64,000 bases of DNA from positions 62,001 to 126,000 of the forward strand of contig CAZKIU010000002.1 of the NCBI GenBank assembly GCA_964552955.1. The letters run 5' to 3'. A program made the position numbers and the translations under genes. This DNA comes from UBA1413 sp964552955. GTDB taxonomy: Bacteria > Bacteroidota > Bacteroidia > Bacteroidales > Prolixibacteraceae. This document shows positions 23,287 to 32,946 of this stretch, one piece after another (the first letter of the stretch is position 1; every line of letters starts with the position of its first letter). Under the pieces are notes generated by a model that was given only the letters and a program-made list of their open reading frames with translations, was not told the DNA's origin and did not search any database.

Positions 23287-24396
23287 ATGAATACCAAGTT
23301 GGAAATACGCGCTGTAAGGGAGTGGCTGCCCCAGATCAACAATCCCCTGCTGATCGCGGGGCCCTGCAGCCTGGAGAGTGAGGAACAAGCCCTGGCGACG
23401 GCCCGGTTACTGGCCCGTGACCACCGGGTGTTTGTTTACCGGGGAGGGGTGTGGAAACCGCGCACCCGCCCTGGGAGCTTCGAAGGCGTGGGCTCCATAG
23501 GTTTGGAGTGGCTCCGGAAAGTAAAGGAGGAGACCGGCCTTCCTGTGGGCACCGAGGTGGCCAATGCCGCTCATACCGAGGAAGCCCTGAAGCACGGCAT
23601 CGATGTGCTTTGGATTGGGGCCCGCAGTACCGCCAGCCCTTTTGTGGTCCAGGAAATTGCCGACGTGGTCAAAGGGACCGATGCCGTGATAATGGTTAAA
23701 AATCCCGTCAATCCTGATCTGCAGCTCTGGATGGGAGCCATCGAAAGGGTGTACCGTGCTGGCATCCGCAACATCGTGGCCATCCACCGGGGGTTCACTC
23801 CCTTCGGGGAAACCAAATACCGCAATTACCCCAACTGGCAGACGGTCATCGAATTGCGGCGCCTCATGCCGGAAGTACCGGTCATCTGTGATCCCAGCCA
23901 TATCGCCGGCAAACGGGAATACCTCTTCGAAATCGCCCAGAAAGCTTTTGATATGGGGCTCGAGGGACTGATGCTGGAGTCGCACATCGATCCCTCCTGT
24001 GCCCTGAGCGATAAGGAGCAGCAACTGACCCCGGCCGACCTGGGCAAACTCCTCGACCGGCTGGTCATTCGCCACCAGAGTGCCAACAATCCCCTCTTTG
24101 CAAACCAGCTGGAGATCCTCCGTAACCGGATTGACGCCCTCGATAACGAACTGCTGGAGGTCCTCTCCTCCCGTATGGATATTGTCAGGGAAATCGGTAA
24201 ATACAAAAGGGAAAACAATGTCACCGCACTGCAAATAAACAGGTGGTCCCAACTGATGGATGACCGTACGAAACTGGGCAAAAAACTCAACCTCAACGAG
24301 GCCTTTACCAAGGTGCTCTTTCAGATGATCCACGAGGATTCGGTAAGGATCCAGACAGAAATCATGGACAACCATGATGACAGGAATGGGAACTGA
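23287..24396 (+). CDS. Bifunctional DAHP synthase / chorismate mutase (type II)
   Basis: A 369-residue fusion. The N-terminal domain (about 1-260) is a KDO8P-like DAHP synthase (AroF/AroA-beta type) that condenses PEP and erythrose 4-phosphate; motifs include LLIAGPCSLESEEQA, FVYRGGVWKPRTRPGSFEG, IWIGARS-like LWIGARSTASPF, VMVKNPVNPDL and CDPSHIAGKR. The C-terminal domain (about 275-365) is an AroQ-type chorismate mutase (LEILRNRIDALDNELLEVL, RMDIVREIGKYK). This architecture is standard in Bacteroidota. The start lies 2 bp after tyrA, so the two are co-transcribed under the Phe/Tyr/Trp leader. No prephenate dehydratase gene is nearby. Confidence 0.95.
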   Translation: MNTKLEIRAVREWLPQINNPLLIAGPCSLESEEQALATARLLARDHRVFVYRGGVWKPRTRPGSFEGVGSIGLEWLRKVKEETGLPVGTEVANAAHTEEALKHGIDVLWIGARSTASPFVVQEIADVVKGTDAVIMVKNPVNPDLQLWMGAIERVYRAGIRNIVAIHRGFTPFGETKYRNYPNWQTVIELRRLMPEVPVICDPSHIAGKREYLFEIAQKAFDMGLEGLMLESHIDPSCALSDKEQQLTPADLGKLLDRLVIRHQSANNPLFANQLEILRNRIDALDNELLEVLSSRMDIVREIGKYKRENNVTALQINRWSQLMDDRTKLGKKLNLNEAFTKVLFQMIHEDSVRIQTEIMDNHDDRNGN

Positions 24397-24491
24397 ACTC
24401 CCGAGGAGTGCCTTCTTTAGCAGGCCGTTAATACGAATCTGTCCGATAAATTTCGGCGTTTCTTCATCTCAGGAGAGATGTCTGAGGTGCA

Positions 24492-25061
24492 TCAGGAGGG
24501 GGTCCTGAATCTCCAGGGCATGCTGATCCAGGGTTCTCCGGCATAGTGGATTCCTACGCGGGGGTGGGTGGTGAATGCCGGTTTTTCCGGGGAATCTTCC
24601 ACCCGGAGGCGTTGGCTGGTGGCCAGCGTTTCCCCGTAAAAGGAGCGGTCGATGGCCAGCAGGCGGCCGACCCTTCCGGGGCCTTCGATCCTTCGCTGAC
24701 CCTCAGGGTCCCAAAGACCGCGGATCAGCACTGCCGAGGCATTCCCTTCCCGGCCCGTGACAAAGTTAAGCATCCAGTACATCCCGTAGATGAAATAGAC
24801 ATAAACCACTCCTCCGGGGCCGAACATCACCTGGTTGCGGGGGGTCATCCCCCTGCCGGCATGGCAGGCCCGGTCTTCCGTACCCCGGTAGGCCTCTGTC
24901 TCAGTGATCACGAATCTCTCCTCCCGGCCCTCAGGGTAACACCTTACGATGACCTTCCCCAGCAACGCAGGGGCCACCTCCAGCACATCACGCAGGAAAA
25001 AATCAGCCGTTAACCTTGATGATCCCATTGCTTCAGGTCTGATGCCTTGATCTCTGTTCAT
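24492..25061 (-). CDS. DNA-3-methyladenine glycosylase (AAG/MPG family)
   Basis: A 189-residue DNA repair enzyme that excises alkylated purines. Family motifs are present in order: FFLRDVLEVAPALLGK, VITETEAYRGTEDRACHAGRG with the catalytic Glu, MFGPGGVVYVYFIYGMYWMLNFV, ASAVLIRGL, and GPGRVGRLLAIDRS. The C-terminal THPRVGIHYAGEPW is typical. Start choice is uncertain: the frame is open to a GTG at 25106, with ATGs at 25076, 25061 and 25028. Homologous sequence begins near 25028 (MGSSRLTADFF). I use 25061 as a compromise. Single gene. Confidence 0.9.
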   Translation of the reverse strand: MNRDQGIRPEAMGSSRLTADFFLRDVLEVAPALLGKVIVRCYPEGREERFVITETEAYRGTEDRACHAGRGMTPRNQVMFGPGGVVYVYFIYGMYWMLNFVTGREGNASAVLIRGLWDPEGQRRIEGPGRVGRLLAIDRSFYGETLATSQRLRVEDSPEKPAFTTHPRVGIHYAGEPWISMPWRFRTPS

Positions 25062-25172
25062 TTGCACCTCCCGCATCACTCTATGGTCATTTATCCTGCA
25101 GATCACCTATAAGGGTCCTTGGTGCTTCAGGGATCAATAGTTCTCCCCAGGCCACTGAAGGAACATGAATGG

Positions 25173-27629
25173 CTATTCTAATTTCTTTTTCCTGTATTCC
25201 ATAAAGAAATAGCCGGCCACGGCCAGCAGCAACAGCAGGGAGCCGGCCAGGGAGACCTTATTGCCGGTGAAGAAAGCGGCTGGGTGGAACCTGAATTCCA
25301 CGGTATGCGCTCCGGCAGGAAGCACCATGGCCCGCAATATATAGTTGGCCCTGAAATGGGGCGTCTCCTTGCCATCAACAAAAGCCTTCCACCCGTCGGC
25401 ATAGTATATTTCGGAGAATAGGGAAAGTTGTTCAGAGGCGGCCTTGCTGGTATATTTGAGATAATTGGGTTGGTATTCCGTCAGGGAGATGAAGGCAGTG
25501 GAATCAGGTAGGAAGGTTTTTCCTTCCACGAAGGAGGCAAACCTTCTGTCGACCACGGCTTGATCAGGGGAGGTCACCTCTTTGATCGTTTCAATCTCTT
25601 CATCAGCATTCGCCACGACCTTAAAGCTGTGGGCGAACCAGGCGTTGCCCCAGGTTTGGTTGTTGACCAGCGGAGGTGAATTCAGATCAAAGATGATATA
25701 CCTGGTGTTGAGCATGTTGAGAACAGGGAGGGTGCCGAAAACCGAATCCGGGGAGTGCTGGTTGCGGAAGCCCGTCACCATTTCTTCCAGTTCGGGCGTG
25801 AGATGGTGGTCGATCATTTCCTGGTAGCGGCGCAGTTTCACGGCGCTGTATCCGCCCACGTTCTTGTGGAAATAGGAAGCCCGGGCGTCCTGCCAGGGGT
25901 TCTGCAGCGGCAGTACCCGATAGCTCAGATCCTTGTCCTTAAGGATTTCCAAATCGGCCACGGTGGGGGCATAAACGGAGGCCACCTGTTTTTTGGTGGT
26001 GAAATCCTTTTGGCCCAGGTATTTCTTGTCGATGAACCAGAGGTCGGCGAGGATCAGCAGAGCCAGGGTGCCGTAGAACCAGGCGGGTTTGATTTTTTTC
26101 AACTGCCACAGCAGGAGCGCTCCGGCGGCCAGGGCGATGAAGAGGAAAGAGCGGAAGGCCGAGCTGCGGAGCATAGCCTGCCGGTCACTGGTGACGGCCT
26201 CGAGGAGCCAGTCGGGATAGGAAGTGTCGAAAGGAGCTGAAAAATCCCCAGTGATGCCTGGCACCAGGGCCAGCAGCAGAGAGAGCCCCCCGGTAATCCC
26301 TAAGGCCCATTTCACTCCGTTCATCCACACCTTTTTCTCCACTTTTCCTCCGGAAAGGTCACGAAGGGCCAGGAATCCCAACAAGGGCATCGTGAAGCAA
26401 GCAATGATCAGGGTCATCTCCGGGGCCCTGAATTTATTGTACATCGGAAGATAATCGAGCAGGAAGCTGGTCAGGGGCATCACATATTTTCCCCATGCGA
26501 GCACCACAGAAAGAACCGTGGCCCCCAGCAGCCACCATTTGTCTCTCCCCTGGACGACGAACAGCCCCAATACAAAGAGAAAGAGGATAATAGCCCCGGC
26601 ATAATAGGGACCACTGGTAAAGGGTTTGTCGCCATGATAGAGCACAACACTGCCCAGGGCCTGCCGTGGATTCTCCACGCCCTTCTCCCTGAGGACTTTA
26701 TAACTCTCTGACGCCATGTCAGGATTCGTCGTATGGCTTCCCCCCATATAGCCGGGAATCAGCAAAGTCATCGTTTCAGAAATCCCCTGGCTCCACTGGA
26801 CCACGTAATCCTTGTCTAGGCCGGAGGTTTGGTTTTCAGAATTATGGGTCAGCTCTGATTTTCCGCGGATGCTCTCCTTGGAGTACCGGTAGTGGGTAAA
26901 GAGATAGGAGAAGTTCACGGCCAGCGCTAAAAGGGTTCCGGCCAGCAAAAGGCCGGTGGTTTTCAGGAAGGCGGGGATTTTCTTTTCCCTGAGGGCCACC
27001 ACGAGTTCGGAAATTCCGAAAACAATCAGCGCCAGCATACCGTAGTAGGTGATCTGAGGGTGTGCGGCCATGATCTCCAGCGCCAGTCCCGCCGTGAAGA
27101 GCAGGGCTCCCTTGCGCCGGTCATAGCGGAAGGCCATCAGGGCGCCGGCCACCACCACCAGCAGGTAACCCAGGGCATACGCCTTGGAATTGTGACCCGC
27201 CTGGATGATGATGATGCCGTAGGTGGAGAAACCATAAGCCAAAGCCCCGGCAATGCTCAATCCCTGTCCGACTTTCATGCTGCGCAGCAACACATAAAAA
27301 CCGATGAGATACAGGATGATCATCGCCGCCGGATGAAACAGCTTCCGGAACCCATCCTGGAAGTAGTTCAATAGGTTGCTGTTGTAAACCACTGAAATCA
27401 TGTATCCAGGCATCCCCCCGAACATGGAATTGGTCCAGATTGCCTCCTCCCCTGTAGCCTTCCGGTAATCGACGAGTTCTTTTGACATACCGGTGTGACT
27501 CTGGATGTCGTGCTGCGCGATCTCTTTGCCTTCCAGCAATGGGAACAAATAGAGGTAAGCCACGGCAATAAACAGGATGATGATCGCGGCTTCGGCCCCA
27601 ATTCCGGAGAGGATCCCCTTCTTCTTCAT
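25173..27629 (-). CDS. YfhO-family multi-spanning membrane protein
   Basis: An 818-residue protein with about a dozen predicted transmembrane helices and a C-terminal extracytoplasmic region ending in a last helix. Family features are the first helix (EAAIIILFIAVAYLYLFPLL), the loop EGKEIAQHDIQSHTGM, the NSMFGGMPGYMISV segment and HNSKAYALGYLLVV. YfhO relatives of Gram-positive bacteria help glycosylate cell-surface polymers, and the fold is GT-C-like; a sugar-transferase role here is inference. It opens the surface-polysaccharide region. The frame reaches 27716, but the ATG at 27629 (MKKKGILSG) directly follows a -7 octamer at 27657-27664 and is the better start. Confidence 0.85.
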   Translation of the reverse strand: MKKKGILSGIGAEAAIIILFIAVAYLYLFPLLEGKEIAQHDIQSHTGMSKELVDYRKATGEEAIWTNSMFGGMPGYMISVVYNSNLLNYFQDGFRKLFHPAAMIILYLIGFYVLLRSMKVGQGLSIAGALAYGFSTYGIIIIQAGHNSKAYALGYLLVVVAGALMAFRYDRRKGALLFTAGLALEIMAAHPQITYYGMLALIVFGISELVVALREKKIPAFLKTTGLLLAGTLLALAVNFSYLFTHYRYSKESIRGKSELTHNSENQTSGLDKDYVVQWSQGISETMTLLIPGYMGGSHTTNPDMASESYKVLREKGVENPRQALGSVVLYHGDKPFTSGPYYAGAIILFLFVLGLFVVQGRDKWWLLGATVLSVVLAWGKYVMPLTSFLLDYLPMYNKFRAPEMTLIIACFTMPLLGFLALRDLSGGKVEKKVWMNGVKWALGITGGLSLLLALVPGITGDFSAPFDTSYPDWLLEAVTSDRQAMLRSSAFRSFLFIALAAGALLLWQLKKIKPAWFYGTLALLILADLWFIDKKYLGQKDFTTKKQVASVYAPTVADLEILKDKDLSYRVLPLQNPWQDARASYFHKNVGGYSAVKLRRYQEMIDHHLTPELEEMVTGFRNQHSPDSVFGTLPVLNMLNTRYIIFDLNSPPLVNNQTWGNAWFAHSFKVVANADEEIETIKEVTSPDQAVVDRRFASFVEGKTFLPDSTAFISLTEYQPNYLKYTSKAASEQLSLFSEIYYADGWKAFVDGKETPHFRANYILRAMVLPAGAHTVEFRFHPAAFFTGNKVSLAGSLLLLLAVAGYFFMEYRKKKLE

Positions 27630-27656
27630 GGTATTCAGTTTTAGATGAGCTTGTGG

Positions 27657-27664
27657 CAAAAATA
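27657..27664 (-). promoter_or_regulatory. Putative -7 promoter element for the yfhO-like gene
   Basis: The minus strand reads TATTTTTG, an exact TAnnTTTG match, 27 nt upstream of the ATG at 27629. It supports that start over the longer frame. Confidence 0.5.
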
Positions 27665-27702
27665 GGGATTTTATGGCTCTTTTATTAGCTTTGTTCCTCA
27701 TA

Positions 27703-29205
27703 ATGGGAATCATCATCAGGCAATCGGTTAAAGGTGCCGTCTGGTCTTACCTGGGAATCGTCATCGGGTATATCAACGTGGGGTTGATCATGCCCAAGTT
27801 CTTTGATACCGCCCAGATCGGACTGGTCCAGCTCTTTGCCTCCGTCTCCCTCATCTTTGCCCAATTCGGTACCCTGGGATTCACCAGTGTCATCAACCGT
27901 TTGTTCCCCCTTTTCAGAGATCACCGCCAGCACCATAACGGCTTCCTCTTCCTGGCCCTGGTGACCGGCTTACTGGGATTCGGACTGACCGTCGGGGGAT
28001 TCGTATTCCTAAAGCCCTGGATCATCGAAACCAATACCGCACGCTCTCCCCTGATCGTCGAATATTTGTGGCTGTTGATGCCTTTGGTACTCATGCGGAT
28101 TTTCTACACCCTCCTCGACAACTACAACAAGATGTTGTACGATGCCGTCACCGGCACCTTCTGGCTTGATTTCATGCACAAGGTGGTCAACCTGCTGCTG
28201 ATCCTCCTCTTTGCCTGCGGACTGATCGACTTCCCCATCTTCTTTGCAGGTTATGTGCTCTCCATGAGCATGCCCCTGATCCCTGTGGTGATTGTACTCA
28301 TCAGGCGCCACAACTTCCATCTCGAACCCCGGCCTGCCTTTGTCACCCCCCCGCTGAAAAAGGAGATCGGCATGACCATGCTCTTTGGCTTTATCAACGG
28401 ACTGGCCTCCATCATCCTTCTGAATGTCGACAAGGTGTTCGTCAACCAGTACCTGTCGCTCGAAGAGGTGGGTATCTTTGGCGTCTCCACGCTCTTTGCC
28501 TCCCTGATCAGGGTGCCCTACAACTCGGTGGCCAAGATTGCCATCGGCCTCATCTCGGAATCATGGAAACGGAATGACCACGCTCACATCTCGGAGATCT
28601 ACCGGAAGGCTTCCCTGAATCAGGCCATTATCGGGGTTCTCATCTTTGCCGGAATTGTAGTGAACCTCGACAATATTTTTGCCTTTCTGCCGCCGATATA
28701 CCAGAGCGGCCGATGGGTATTGATCATCTATTCGGCAGGAATTCTGGTCAATACAGTCATCGGACTGGCTGGAAATATCACCGAGATTTCCCGTTATTTT
28801 CGCTTCAACACCCTTTTCCTGGGGATTTCCATTCTTATCCAGTTTCTCTTGAGTTACCTGCTTATACCCCGGATGGGGATCACCGGGGCGGCCCTGGCTA
28901 CCGTCATCACCCTGGTGACGATCTCCCTCTTTCAGGCGGCCTTGCAGCGCATTGCCTTTGGCATTTCAGGAATGACCTTTCAGCTTCTGCTGGTGGTGGG
29001 CGCCGGGGGAGCCGCCTTCCTGGCAGGATGGGCGATGCCCCGCCTCCCCCTGATTCCCGATATAGCTCTGCGCAGCCTGATCGTCACGGCACTCTTTATG
29101 ACCATCATCCTCCTGCTCAGGATCTCTCCGGAAGTCAACGACATGGCCGCGAAATCCTGGTGGACAGTGAAACGGTTTTTTCGCCCGGAACACCAAACGC
29201 CCTGA
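27703..29205 (+). CDS. Polysaccharide flippase (Wzx/MATE-like)
   Basis: A 500-residue polytopic protein of the MOP/polysaccharide-export superfamily, with an estimated 12-14 helices. The N-terminus from the ATG at 27703 (MGIIIRQSVKGAVWSYLGIVIGYINV) is typical of Bacteroidota O-antigen or exopolysaccharide flippases; the frame extends 10 codons further to 27673. It should translocate lipid-linked glycan units across the inner membrane. It begins a plus-strand run with a methyltransferase and a GT2 glycosyltransferase, divergent from the YfhO-like gene, which places it in a surface-glycan locus. Substrate unknown. Confidence 0.85.
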   Translation: MGIIIRQSVKGAVWSYLGIVIGYINVGLIMPKFFDTAQIGLVQLFASVSLIFAQFGTLGFTSVINRLFPLFRDHRQHHNGFLFLALVTGLLGFGLTVGGFVFLKPWIIETNTARSPLIVEYLWLLMPLVLMRIFYTLLDNYNKMLYDAVTGTFWLDFMHKVVNLLLILLFACGLIDFPIFFAGYVLSMSMPLIPVVIVLIRRHNFHLEPRPAFVTPPLKKEIGMTMLFGFINGLASIILLNVDKVFVNQYLSLEEVGIFGVSTLFASLIRVPYNSVAKIAIGLISESWKRNDHAHISEIYRKASLNQAIIGVLIFAGIVVNLDNIFAFLPPIYQSGRWVLIIYSAGILVNTVIGLAGNITEISRYFRFNTLFLGISILIQFLLSYLLIPRMGITGAALATVITLVTISLFQAALQRIAFGISGMTFQLLLVVGAGGAAFLAGWAMPRLPLIPDIALRSLIVTALFMTIILLLRISPEVNDMAAKSWWTVKRFFRPEHQTP

Positions 29206-29315
29206 AGCACCATGGTATTAGGAATGCCCCGGCCATCCAAACCCGGCCCAACCGTCAAATAGAAAATGAAAAACAACATAACCACTGGAGTACGTCACTC
29301 AGCGAAAGAACAGAT

Positions 29316-29960
29316 ATGAAGCCTGAAGACCAATATTACCGGAATGAAAGAAGTGAAATGGCCGCCTTCCTGCCTCCGGCCGTTTCCCGTTCCCTGGAAT
29401 TCGGTTGTTCACAGGGACTCTTTTCCAAGCGGATCAAGGAAAAATACGGGGCCGAATGCTGGGGGGTGGACCTGGATACGGCATCTATTGCGATGGCGGC
29501 CACCCACCTCGACCAGGCCCTCTGCGGTGACGCCACCGCGGTGCTGACGACCCTCCCCCGTGCCTACTTTGACCTGCTCGTATGCAACGACTTTCTGGAG
29601 CACCTGCCTGATCCTGGGGCCTTCCTCCGGGAAGCCGCGGCCGTCATGACCCCGGGGGCCACCCTCGTCGCTTCGGTCCCCAACGTCCGGAGTTGGTCCA
29701 ATATCCTGGAACTCCTGGTGTACAAGGAGTGGAAATATAAAGATTCCGGTATCCTCGACCGCACCCATCTCCGCTTCTTCACCCTGAAGAGCTTCCGCCG
29801 CTTTCTGGAAGAGAATGGTTTGCATATAGAAATAATGGAGGGCACCAGACCCTCCTCGTCTAAAGTCTTTATGATGACCAACCTGCTGACTCTCGGATTT
29901 ATCGGCGACATGAAATTCAGCGGACTAGCTGCCCGTGCTAAATTTGGAAATAAGTTATGA
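29316..29960 (+). CDS. Class I SAM-dependent methyltransferase
   Basis: A 214-residue methyltransferase with a Rossmann-like core: SLEFGCSQGLFSKRI (motif I), WGVDLDTASIAMA (motif II acid), FDLLVCNDFLEHLPDP (motif IV) and LREAAAVMTPGATLVASVPN. This resembles small-molecule or glycan methyltransferases of the UbiE/UbiG-like group. The frame is open far upstream inside the flippase gene in another phase, but the ATG at 29316 is the first reasonable start. Its TGA overlaps the ATG of the following glycosyltransferase (ATGA at 29957-29960), so it probably modifies a sugar or glycan from this locus. Confidence 0.85.
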   Translation: MKPEDQYYRNERSEMAAFLPPAVSRSLEFGCSQGLFSKRIKEKYGAECWGVDLDTASIAMAATHLDQALCGDATAVLTTLPRAYFDLLVCNDFLEHLPDPGAFLREAAAVMTPGATLVASVPNVRSWSNILELLVYKEWKYKDSGILDRTHLRFFTLKSFRRFLEENGLHIEIMEGTRPSSSKVFMMTNLLTLGFIGDMKFSGLAARAKFGNKL

Positions 29961-30988
29961 TAGCCGCAGGTTCTTTTCCTCTGGTGTCGGTCATCACGCC
30001 CACCTACAACCATGAACGGTATATCGGGCTATGCATCCAATCGCTTCAGGCACAGACCTATCCCCATTGGGAGATGGTCCTTATTGATGATGGGAGCAGC
30101 GACCTGACGGGCACCATCGCGGAGGAGGTGGCCGCCGGTGATGGCCGCATCAGGGTACTCCGGCAGGCCAACACGGGGATCTTCAGGCTCGCGGAAACCT
30201 ATAACCGGGCGCTGGCCGTGGCCCGCGGTAAGTACATCGCCGTGCTGGAGGGGGATGACACCTGGGAAGCCCATAAACTGGAGCTGCAGGTGAGGGCCAT
30301 GGAAGCGCAGCCCGATGCGGCCATGTGCTGGGGACAGGCCTTCAATACGGGAAATGATGACGGGAAGGTGATCAGGAGCTATCCTGCCATCGATTCCCCC
30401 GATGCCCGGTGGTACATGAACGATCCTGCAGGATCCATCTTTCAAGTTTTTCTCTTCCGGAATCCTATTCCGGCTCTGACCATGCTGATCAGGCGGGAAG
30501 CCCTGGAGAAAACAGGGGGCTTCAGACAAAGCTGCGGTTTGCCGCTGGTCGACCTGCCTACACTTTATGAACTGGCCTTTCAGGGGAAATTTATTTTCAT
30601 ACCGCAACCCCTGGGGACCTGGCGCAGTTACCCCACTCAGATCACCAAGATCCACACCGCTGCCATGTGGGAGGGTTGCCGCTGCCTGGCCATGCAATAC
30701 CTCCACCACCCCGGTGTGGCCGCTGCCGTCGGGAAGGAAATCACCCCCTCACAACTCACGGCTTATTACAACCGTATGCTGGTCATCGGTTATTCGCGGT
30801 CGGGCCGCTATAAACTGATCAGAAAAGAGTTTGCCTCAGCCCGCAAAGACTACTTGCGCTCCCTGTTACACTATGGGTGGGTGGAGCCGGTATGGAAACT
30901 GCGCTCACTCACGGGCTTGTTCTTCAGTCTTTTCCGGCTCGATGTCGAAGGGCTGGCCCGTTTCCTGGGTAAAAAGGCCTACCGGTAG
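29957..30988 (+). CDS. Glycosyltransferase family 2
   Basis: A 343-residue GT-A-fold transferase. PLVSVITPTYNHERYIGLCIQSL and WEMVLIDDGSSDLTG form the nucleotide-binding part, KYIAVLEGDDTWEAHKLE carries the acidic metal-binding motif (EGDD), and the remainder is the variable acceptor domain. It probably adds a sugar to the lipid-linked glycan on the cytoplasmic face of the membrane; donor and linkage are not deducible. Translationally coupled to the methyltransferase. It ends 7 bp from the convergent GT4 gene. Confidence 0.9.
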   Translation: MIAAGSFPLVSVITPTYNHERYIGLCIQSLQAQTYPHWEMVLIDDGSSDLTGTIAEEVAAGDGRIRVLRQANTGIFRLAETYNRALAVARGKYIAVLEGDDTWEAHKLELQVRAMEAQPDAAMCWGQAFNTGNDDGKVIRSYPAIDSPDARWYMNDPAGSIFQVFLFRNPIPALTMLIRREALEKTGGFRQSCGLPLVDLPTLYELAFQGKFIFIPQPLGTWRSYPTQITKIHTAAMWEGCRCLAMQYLHHPGVAAAVGKEITPSQLTAYYNRMLVIGYSRSGRYKLIRKEFASARKDYLRSLLHYGWVEPVWKLRSLTGLFFSLFRLDVEGLARFLGKKAYR

Positions 30989-30995
30989 GAAGCTG

Positions 30996-32072
30996 TCAGG
31001 AGAAATAGCGCCGGAAAACTTCTATGATTCTTTCTTCCCGTTTTTCCATGGAGTAGAGTTCCAGGGTGCGTTGCCGGGCCTGGTGACCGGTGTTCATGGT
31101 CAGCGCCTTACGTATGGCCTCCTCCAGAAGAGCCGGATCTCTTTTGTCGATGATCACCCCGCAGTCGCCGATGGCATCGGGGATGCCGTTGACCCGTGAA
31201 CCCACAGGAATACAGCCGCACAGCATGGCCTCACCCAAGCTCACCGGCATCCCCTCGGTGATGGAAACCTGCACATATACAGTGGCCCTGTTGAGGGTTT
31301 CGTTCAGCAGTTCCGCGGGACAGAATGAGGGGATGATCTCCAGGTTGGGAATCTCCGATACCCTGAATTGAGCCTCCGTCCACTCCATCAGATCACGTTT
31401 GAGGCCGATCATGACGAATTGCAAGTCGGGGCATCTGCGGGCCGTCTCGATGAAAAGGTCAAAACCCTTGTTGTAGAAATCAGCGGTTTTATGCATGGTG
31501 CCAATGGTGGCCACCCTGCGGGGATCCCTGGCTATCTCAGGCCTCCTGACGATCCGGGTGGCATCGATGCCGTTGGGGATTACCTCATAGTTTCCTCTGA
31601 TCTCCCCAACATAGTGGCGGATCCCGTCAATATGGGGATGGTCGGGATGGTAAAAGAAATTCTCATGGTAGATCAGGGAGGCATGGTTGGGGATCACCAG
31701 GGTGGCGTGGCGCAGGGCATATTTCACCAGAGCACCCCGTAACTTTTTGAGATAGACCCCTTTTCCCAGCTCCCGGTAACAGACTGCCTCCTGTCCGCCC
31801 GCGAAGATCACCGTTGGTTTACCCAGAAGGCGGGCCACCGCTACCATCACGGCGGCATGGTAATCACCAAACCAGCAAACGAAGAGCCCGGCCTTGCGGC
31901 CCCTGGTCAGCAAAAACCATTTCAGCTGCACTAAACTGACCAGAAAACGGAGCTTACCCGAAGTCTGCCGCACCAGAAAAGATTCCACGGTGAAATGCTT
32001 TTCCAGAATCTTCTGGTCGGTCCGGATAAATGAGGAGTCGGCCGGCTTGATGTAAAGGATTTTCAAGGGCAT
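30996..32072 (-). CDS. Glycosyltransferase family 4 / GT1-like
   Basis: A 358-residue GT-B-fold transferase starting at the ATG at 32072 (MPLKILYIKPADSS); the open frame runs on to 32198 inside the neighbour. The C-terminal Rossmann domain has RVATIGTMHKTADFYNKGFDLFIETA split over two strands, FVMIGLKRD, and the donor-binding VSITEGMPVSLGEAMLCGCIPVGS with the E-x7-E pattern (EGMPVSLGE). Last gene of a minus-strand unit (LegB-like, nucleotidyltransferase, SDR, GT4) with overlaps or 4-nt gaps, so it probably transfers the sugar that those enzymes make. Confidence 0.87.
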   Translation of the reverse strand: MPLKILYIKPADSSFIRTDQKILEKHFTVESFLVRQTSGKLRFLVSLVQLKWFLLTRGRKAGLFVCWFGDYHAAVMVAVARLLGKPTVIFAGGQEAVCYRELGKGVYLKKLRGALVKYALRHATLVIPNHASLIYHENFFYHPDHPHIDGIRHYVGEIRGNYEVIPNGIDATRIVRRPEIARDPRRVATIGTMHKTADFYNKGFDLFIETARRCPDLQFVMIGLKRDLMEWTEAQFRVSEIPNLEIIPSFCPAELLNETLNRATVYVQVSITEGMPVSLGEAMLCGCIPVGSRVNGIPDAIGDCGVIIDKRDPALLEEAIRKALTMNTGHQARQRTLELYSMEKREERIIEVFRRYFS

Positions 32073-32076
32073 ATTA

Positions 32077-32946
32077 CTATGTTTTCTGCGGATGTTCTGA
32101 CAGGCAATGGCGGATCCCTTCCCGGAAGGGAGTGAGCGGTTTCCATCCTGAGGCTTCCGAATATTTCCGGATATCGGCAAAAACATCCCATATTTCATTG
32201 GGCCTTTCCTTTCCGGAGGCTTTAAAGGGCTTGGTGATCCCTGACGTTTCCATCACGGTGGTGATGATCTCTTCGACACTGACCGACTGGCCCGATCCCA
32301 GGTTAAAGACGTGGAATCCTTCCATTCCGATACTCCGGATCAGCGCGTCGGTGAAGTCGGAGATATAGAGGTAATCGCGTCGCGGGCGCAGGTCCATGAC
32401 CGTGACTTCAGGAACAGCAGGATCGGTGACCTGCCCGATGATGAAGGGGATGAGAAAGTCGGACCTTTGGCCGGGACCATAAATATTGACCGGGCGGAAG
32501 ACGACCACCGGCACACCGAAGGTCGAAGCATAAAAGCGGCAGGCTTCCTCCGCCATGAACTTGCTGTGGTTATAAGGACTTCCGGGATCCACAGGATGGA
32601 GCTCGTCAACCGGCAGGTAGCGGGGAGTGCCGTAAATATAGGAACTCACATAGGTCAGCCGGCATCCGGTTTTACGGCAGTGCTCCAGGATGTTGACCGT
32701 TCCCATGACGTTGGTCCGGTAAAAGGGGGCAGGATTTTCCCAGCTCAGGGGCACATAAACCATGGAGGCCAGGTGAATGATATGACTGACCTGTAATCCG
32801 CTGAAGTCAAAGGTGGCGATATCGCCCTGCTTCCGGTCGAATTCCAGAACCGCACGGCCCGATTCCCTGAGGGTGCTGACCAGCTGGCGGCCAATGAAAC
32901 CATCGCTTCCGGTGACCAGGATGGTATTTGGGCCGGTTACTCCCAT
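32077..32946 (-). CDS. NAD-dependent sugar epimerase/dehydratase (extended SDR)
   Basis: A 289-residue extended SDR. The dinucleotide motif is ILVTGSDGFIGRQLVS, with HIIHLAS, the catalytic YxxxK as YNHSK, and RPVNIYGPGQR. This is the arrangement of nucleotide-sugar 4-epimerases, 4,6-dehydratases and 4-reductases. The exact reaction cannot be told from sequence; with the neighbouring nucleotidyltransferase and LegB-like dehydratase it probably makes an activated deoxysugar or amino sugar. The ATG at 32946 overlaps the nucleotidyltransferase 3' end by 10 nt; the longer frame to 33024 lies in that gene. Confidence 0.85.
   Translation of the reverse strand: MGVTGPNTILVTGSDGFIGRQLVSTLRESGRAVLEFDRKQGDIATFDFSGLQVSHIIHLASMVYVPLSWENPAPFYRTNVMGTVNILEHCRKTGCRLTYVSSYIYGTPRYLPVDELHPVDPGSPYNHSKFMAEEACRFYASTFGVPVVVFRPVNIYGPGQRSDFLIPFIIGQVTDPAVPEVTVMDLRPRRDYLYISDFTDALIRSIGMEGFHVFNLGSGQSVSVEEIITTVMETSGITKPFKASGKERPNEIWDVFADIRKYSEASGWKPLTPFREGIRHCLSEHPQKT

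Noticed and set aside
28713..29315. Upstream extension of the methyltransferase frame
   Set aside because: It overlaps the flippase gene in another phase, and the translated part is low-complexity shadow; the domain starts after the ATG at 29316.
29266..29319. 17-codon frame whose TGA overlaps the methyltransferase ATG
   Set aside because: It could be a coupling leader, but it has no codon signature, hairpin or conservation evidence, so it is not called.
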